Position numbers and translations under genes: made by a program
Shown: positions 63,078-64,000 of the stretch, in pieces
Layout: every line of letters begins with the position of its first letter
Numbering within the stretch: the first letter of the stretch is position 1
The notes under the pieces: generated by a model
Databases searched by the model: none
Told to the model about the DNA's origin: nothing
The model's input: the letters and a program-made list of their open reading frames with translations, nothing else
Assembly: GCA_022711665.1 (NCBI GenBank)
Contig: JAKLEN010000003.1
Span: 1-64,000 of the forward strand
Origin: Acidobacteriota bacterium
Lineage (GTDB): Bacteria; Acidobacteriota; Aminicenantia; Aminicenantales; Saccharicenantaceae
DNA length: 64,000 nt
Direction of reading: 5' to 3'

Positions 63078-63396
63078 GCGGCGCCGCGCCACTCACGCGG
63101 TCGGCCGCGATCATTCCTCTTTTTTATACCCGCGCTGATATGTCATGCACCACCCCTGGTGTCCCGGGGGGAAGTGCGGGCTGTTGTCAGCAAAAGGGGG
63201 GTTGATGATGGGAACCAAAAAGGTGGGGGCTTTCTCCAGCCCGCGCAAGAAAGCCACTGTCATTATAGCACTCGTTTGCGCATTGTAAAGCCTTTTTTTC
63301 TTTTTTTTCGGCCATTGCCCCTGTAATCGCTCAATCTATTGATTTCCGGCACGGTTCTCTCCAGAATGGAGGGGACATCACGAACCCGGAGGACCC
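63078..63396. other. Gene-free region with hairpins and an opposing promoter
   Basis: No gene in 319 bp. On the plus strand AAAGCC (63287-63292) is followed by two T-runs (63293-63308), a plausible end for the M64 transcript. On the minus strand TTTACA (63289-63284), 16-nt spacer and TATAAT (63267-63262) form a good promoter; right after it a GGCTTTC/GAAAGCC hairpin (63255-63249 and 63234-63228) and T5 (63221-63217) follow. A 12-bp palindrome, TCAATCTATTGA, is at 63331-63342. Confidence 0.55.
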
Positions 63397-63690
63397 ATGG
63401 AACAGAAGACGGATCCCAAGAAGGTCGAGATCAAGGTCGACGAGGCGGTCGCCCTCGGCCAGTACGCCAGCCTGGCCGCCATCCGGCACTCGCGCGAGGA
63501 ATTCCTGTTCGACTTCGCCTTCCTTTTTCCCGACGGCCCCTACGGCAAGCTCGTGGCCCGGGTCATCGTCAGCCCGGCCCACGCCAAGCGCTTCCTCGAA
63601 GCCCTGCAGGCCAACATCAAGCGCTACGAGGATTCCTTCGGAACGATCGTGCCCTCCGAACTGCCGCCGTCGGTCGACTTCATTCAATGA
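63397..63690 (+). CDS. DUF3467-family protein
   Basis: A 97-residue protein with the DUF3467 pattern: EIKVDEAVALGQYASLAAIRHSREEFLFDFAFLFP and VARVIVSPAHAKRFLEALQANIKRYEDSFGTI. Function unknown in the family. GGAGG stands three bases before the ATG. Confidence 0.85.
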   Translation: MEQKTDPKKVEIKVDEAVALGQYASLAAIRHSREEFLFDFAFLFPDGPYGKLVARVIVSPAHAKRFLEALQANIKRYEDSFGTIVPSELPPSVDFIQ

Positions 63691-63712
63691 GGCCGGACCG
63701 ATGCCGACGGTC

Positions 63713-63740
63713 TTGACACCGGGAGGGATTTTCTTATATT
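63713..63740 (+). promoter_or_regulatory. Strong sigma-70-type promoter
   Basis: TTGACA (63713-63718), 16-nt spacer, TATATT (63735-63740). It gives an 88-nt leader to the small gene at 63835, ending in GGGAGG. Confidence 0.65.
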
Positions 63741-63834
63741 AGTTGACCAAAGCCGAGATGAGGCATATCATTCCACCGGGAACGCGAAAGGGTTAGGACC
63801 AGGTAGCTCATAATTCCTCAGGGAGGTCATAGAC

Positions 63835-64000
63835 ATGGCTTATGAATTCAAGAACTCCAAGGGCGTAGGCTATTATCTGCACTCGAAGGACGTCCTGCTG
63901 AAGGGCGGCCGGAAGCAGACGATCTACTACTTCGCCCGCGACGTGCGGCCCGGCGCCATGGACGCGGTTCCCGCCGGCTATACCGTCCAGGAGACGGCCA
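63835..64000 (+). CDS. Small conserved-type protein, cut by the window end
   Basis: The frame begins MAYEFKNSKGVGYYLHSK with GGGAGG eight bases upstream and runs off the window after 55 codons. The sequence (LLKGGRKQTIYYFARDV, AVPAGYTVQET) is basic and aromatic-rich and resembles short proteins of unknown function seen in uncultured anaerobes; I cannot name a family. The strong promoter and leader suggest high expression. Confidence 0.7.
   Translation, partial: MAYEFKNSKGVGYYLHSKDVLLKGGRKQTIYYFARDVRPGAMDAVPAGYTVQETA

Overview
The window is GC-rich, gene-dense chromosomal DNA from a Gram-negative-type bacterium. An outer membrane is indicated by an Mla phospholipid-transport operon, a secretin operon, PpiD and several lipoproteins. 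The gene set (two URO-D-superfamily proteins, tungsten-type aldehyde ferredoxin oxidoreductase, NuoEFG next to NfnAB, secreted M1 and M64 peptidases, agmatinase and AdoMet decarboxylase) suggests an anaerobic, peptide-using heterotroph. Candidatus Aminicenantota or a related Acidobacteriota lineage would fit, but that is inference and there is no rRNA to test it. I saw no phage, transposase, CRISPR array or plasmid gene.

Layout. 0.2-10.3 kb: POT peptide transporter, two URO-D-like proteins flanking an mlaEFD-lipoprotein operon, a pirin and an amino-acid permease. 10.4-22.5 kb, all on the minus strand: a three-domain kinase/M23/class III aminotransferase fusion, a MalY/PatB-type aminotransferase, an M29-like peptidase, PpiD, a HIT protein, HU, ribosomal protein S1, ScpB, ScpA and a site-2 protease. 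22.5-33.2 kb: a small ABM-domain protein, then an operon of nuoE, nuoF, nuoG-like, nfnA, nfnB and an amidohydrolase lipoprotein, then glnA. Divergent from glnA are an Lrp/AsnC regulator, speD and a thiamine-binding protein. 34.7-49.5 kb: M1 peptidase, a sigma-54-type two-component pair, and a seven-gene type IV pilus/type II secretion operon (GspF, GspE, PilM, PilN, PilO, PilP-like, and a secretin carrying a cohesin domain). 49.5-53.6 kb: NTPase, MoaD-like protein, AOR and a tandem class II aldolase. 53.7-60.1 kb: HD-GYP protein, tRNA(CAT), tilS, prepilin peptidase, a TPR-like protein and an ABC exporter pair. 60.1-64 kb: non-coding DNA with a MITE-like element, agmatinase, a secreted M64 peptidase, a DUF3467 protein and the start of a small conserved protein.

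How the genes fit together. NuoEFG-like and NfnAB-like subunits are translationally coupled and probably form one NADH/NADPH/ferredoxin electron-transfer assembly; the third subunit lacks a visible H2 or formate catalytic site. The pilus/secretion operon is completed by the prepilin peptidase at 57 kb, but no pilin gene is in view. Secreted peptidases, peptide and amino-acid transporters, aminotransferases and AOR describe peptide fermentation. speD and speB point to polyamine synthesis.

The most unusual non-coding signals are promoters placed so close to start codons that the mRNA should be leaderless or nearly so (nuoE, an ABC ATPase, a URO-D gene), a symmetric operator shared by the glnA and lrp promoters, a 180-bp element with perfect 18-bp terminal inverted repeats, and a large cruciform at 58.3 kb. 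All pattern matches were made by eye; no homology search or folding program was run.
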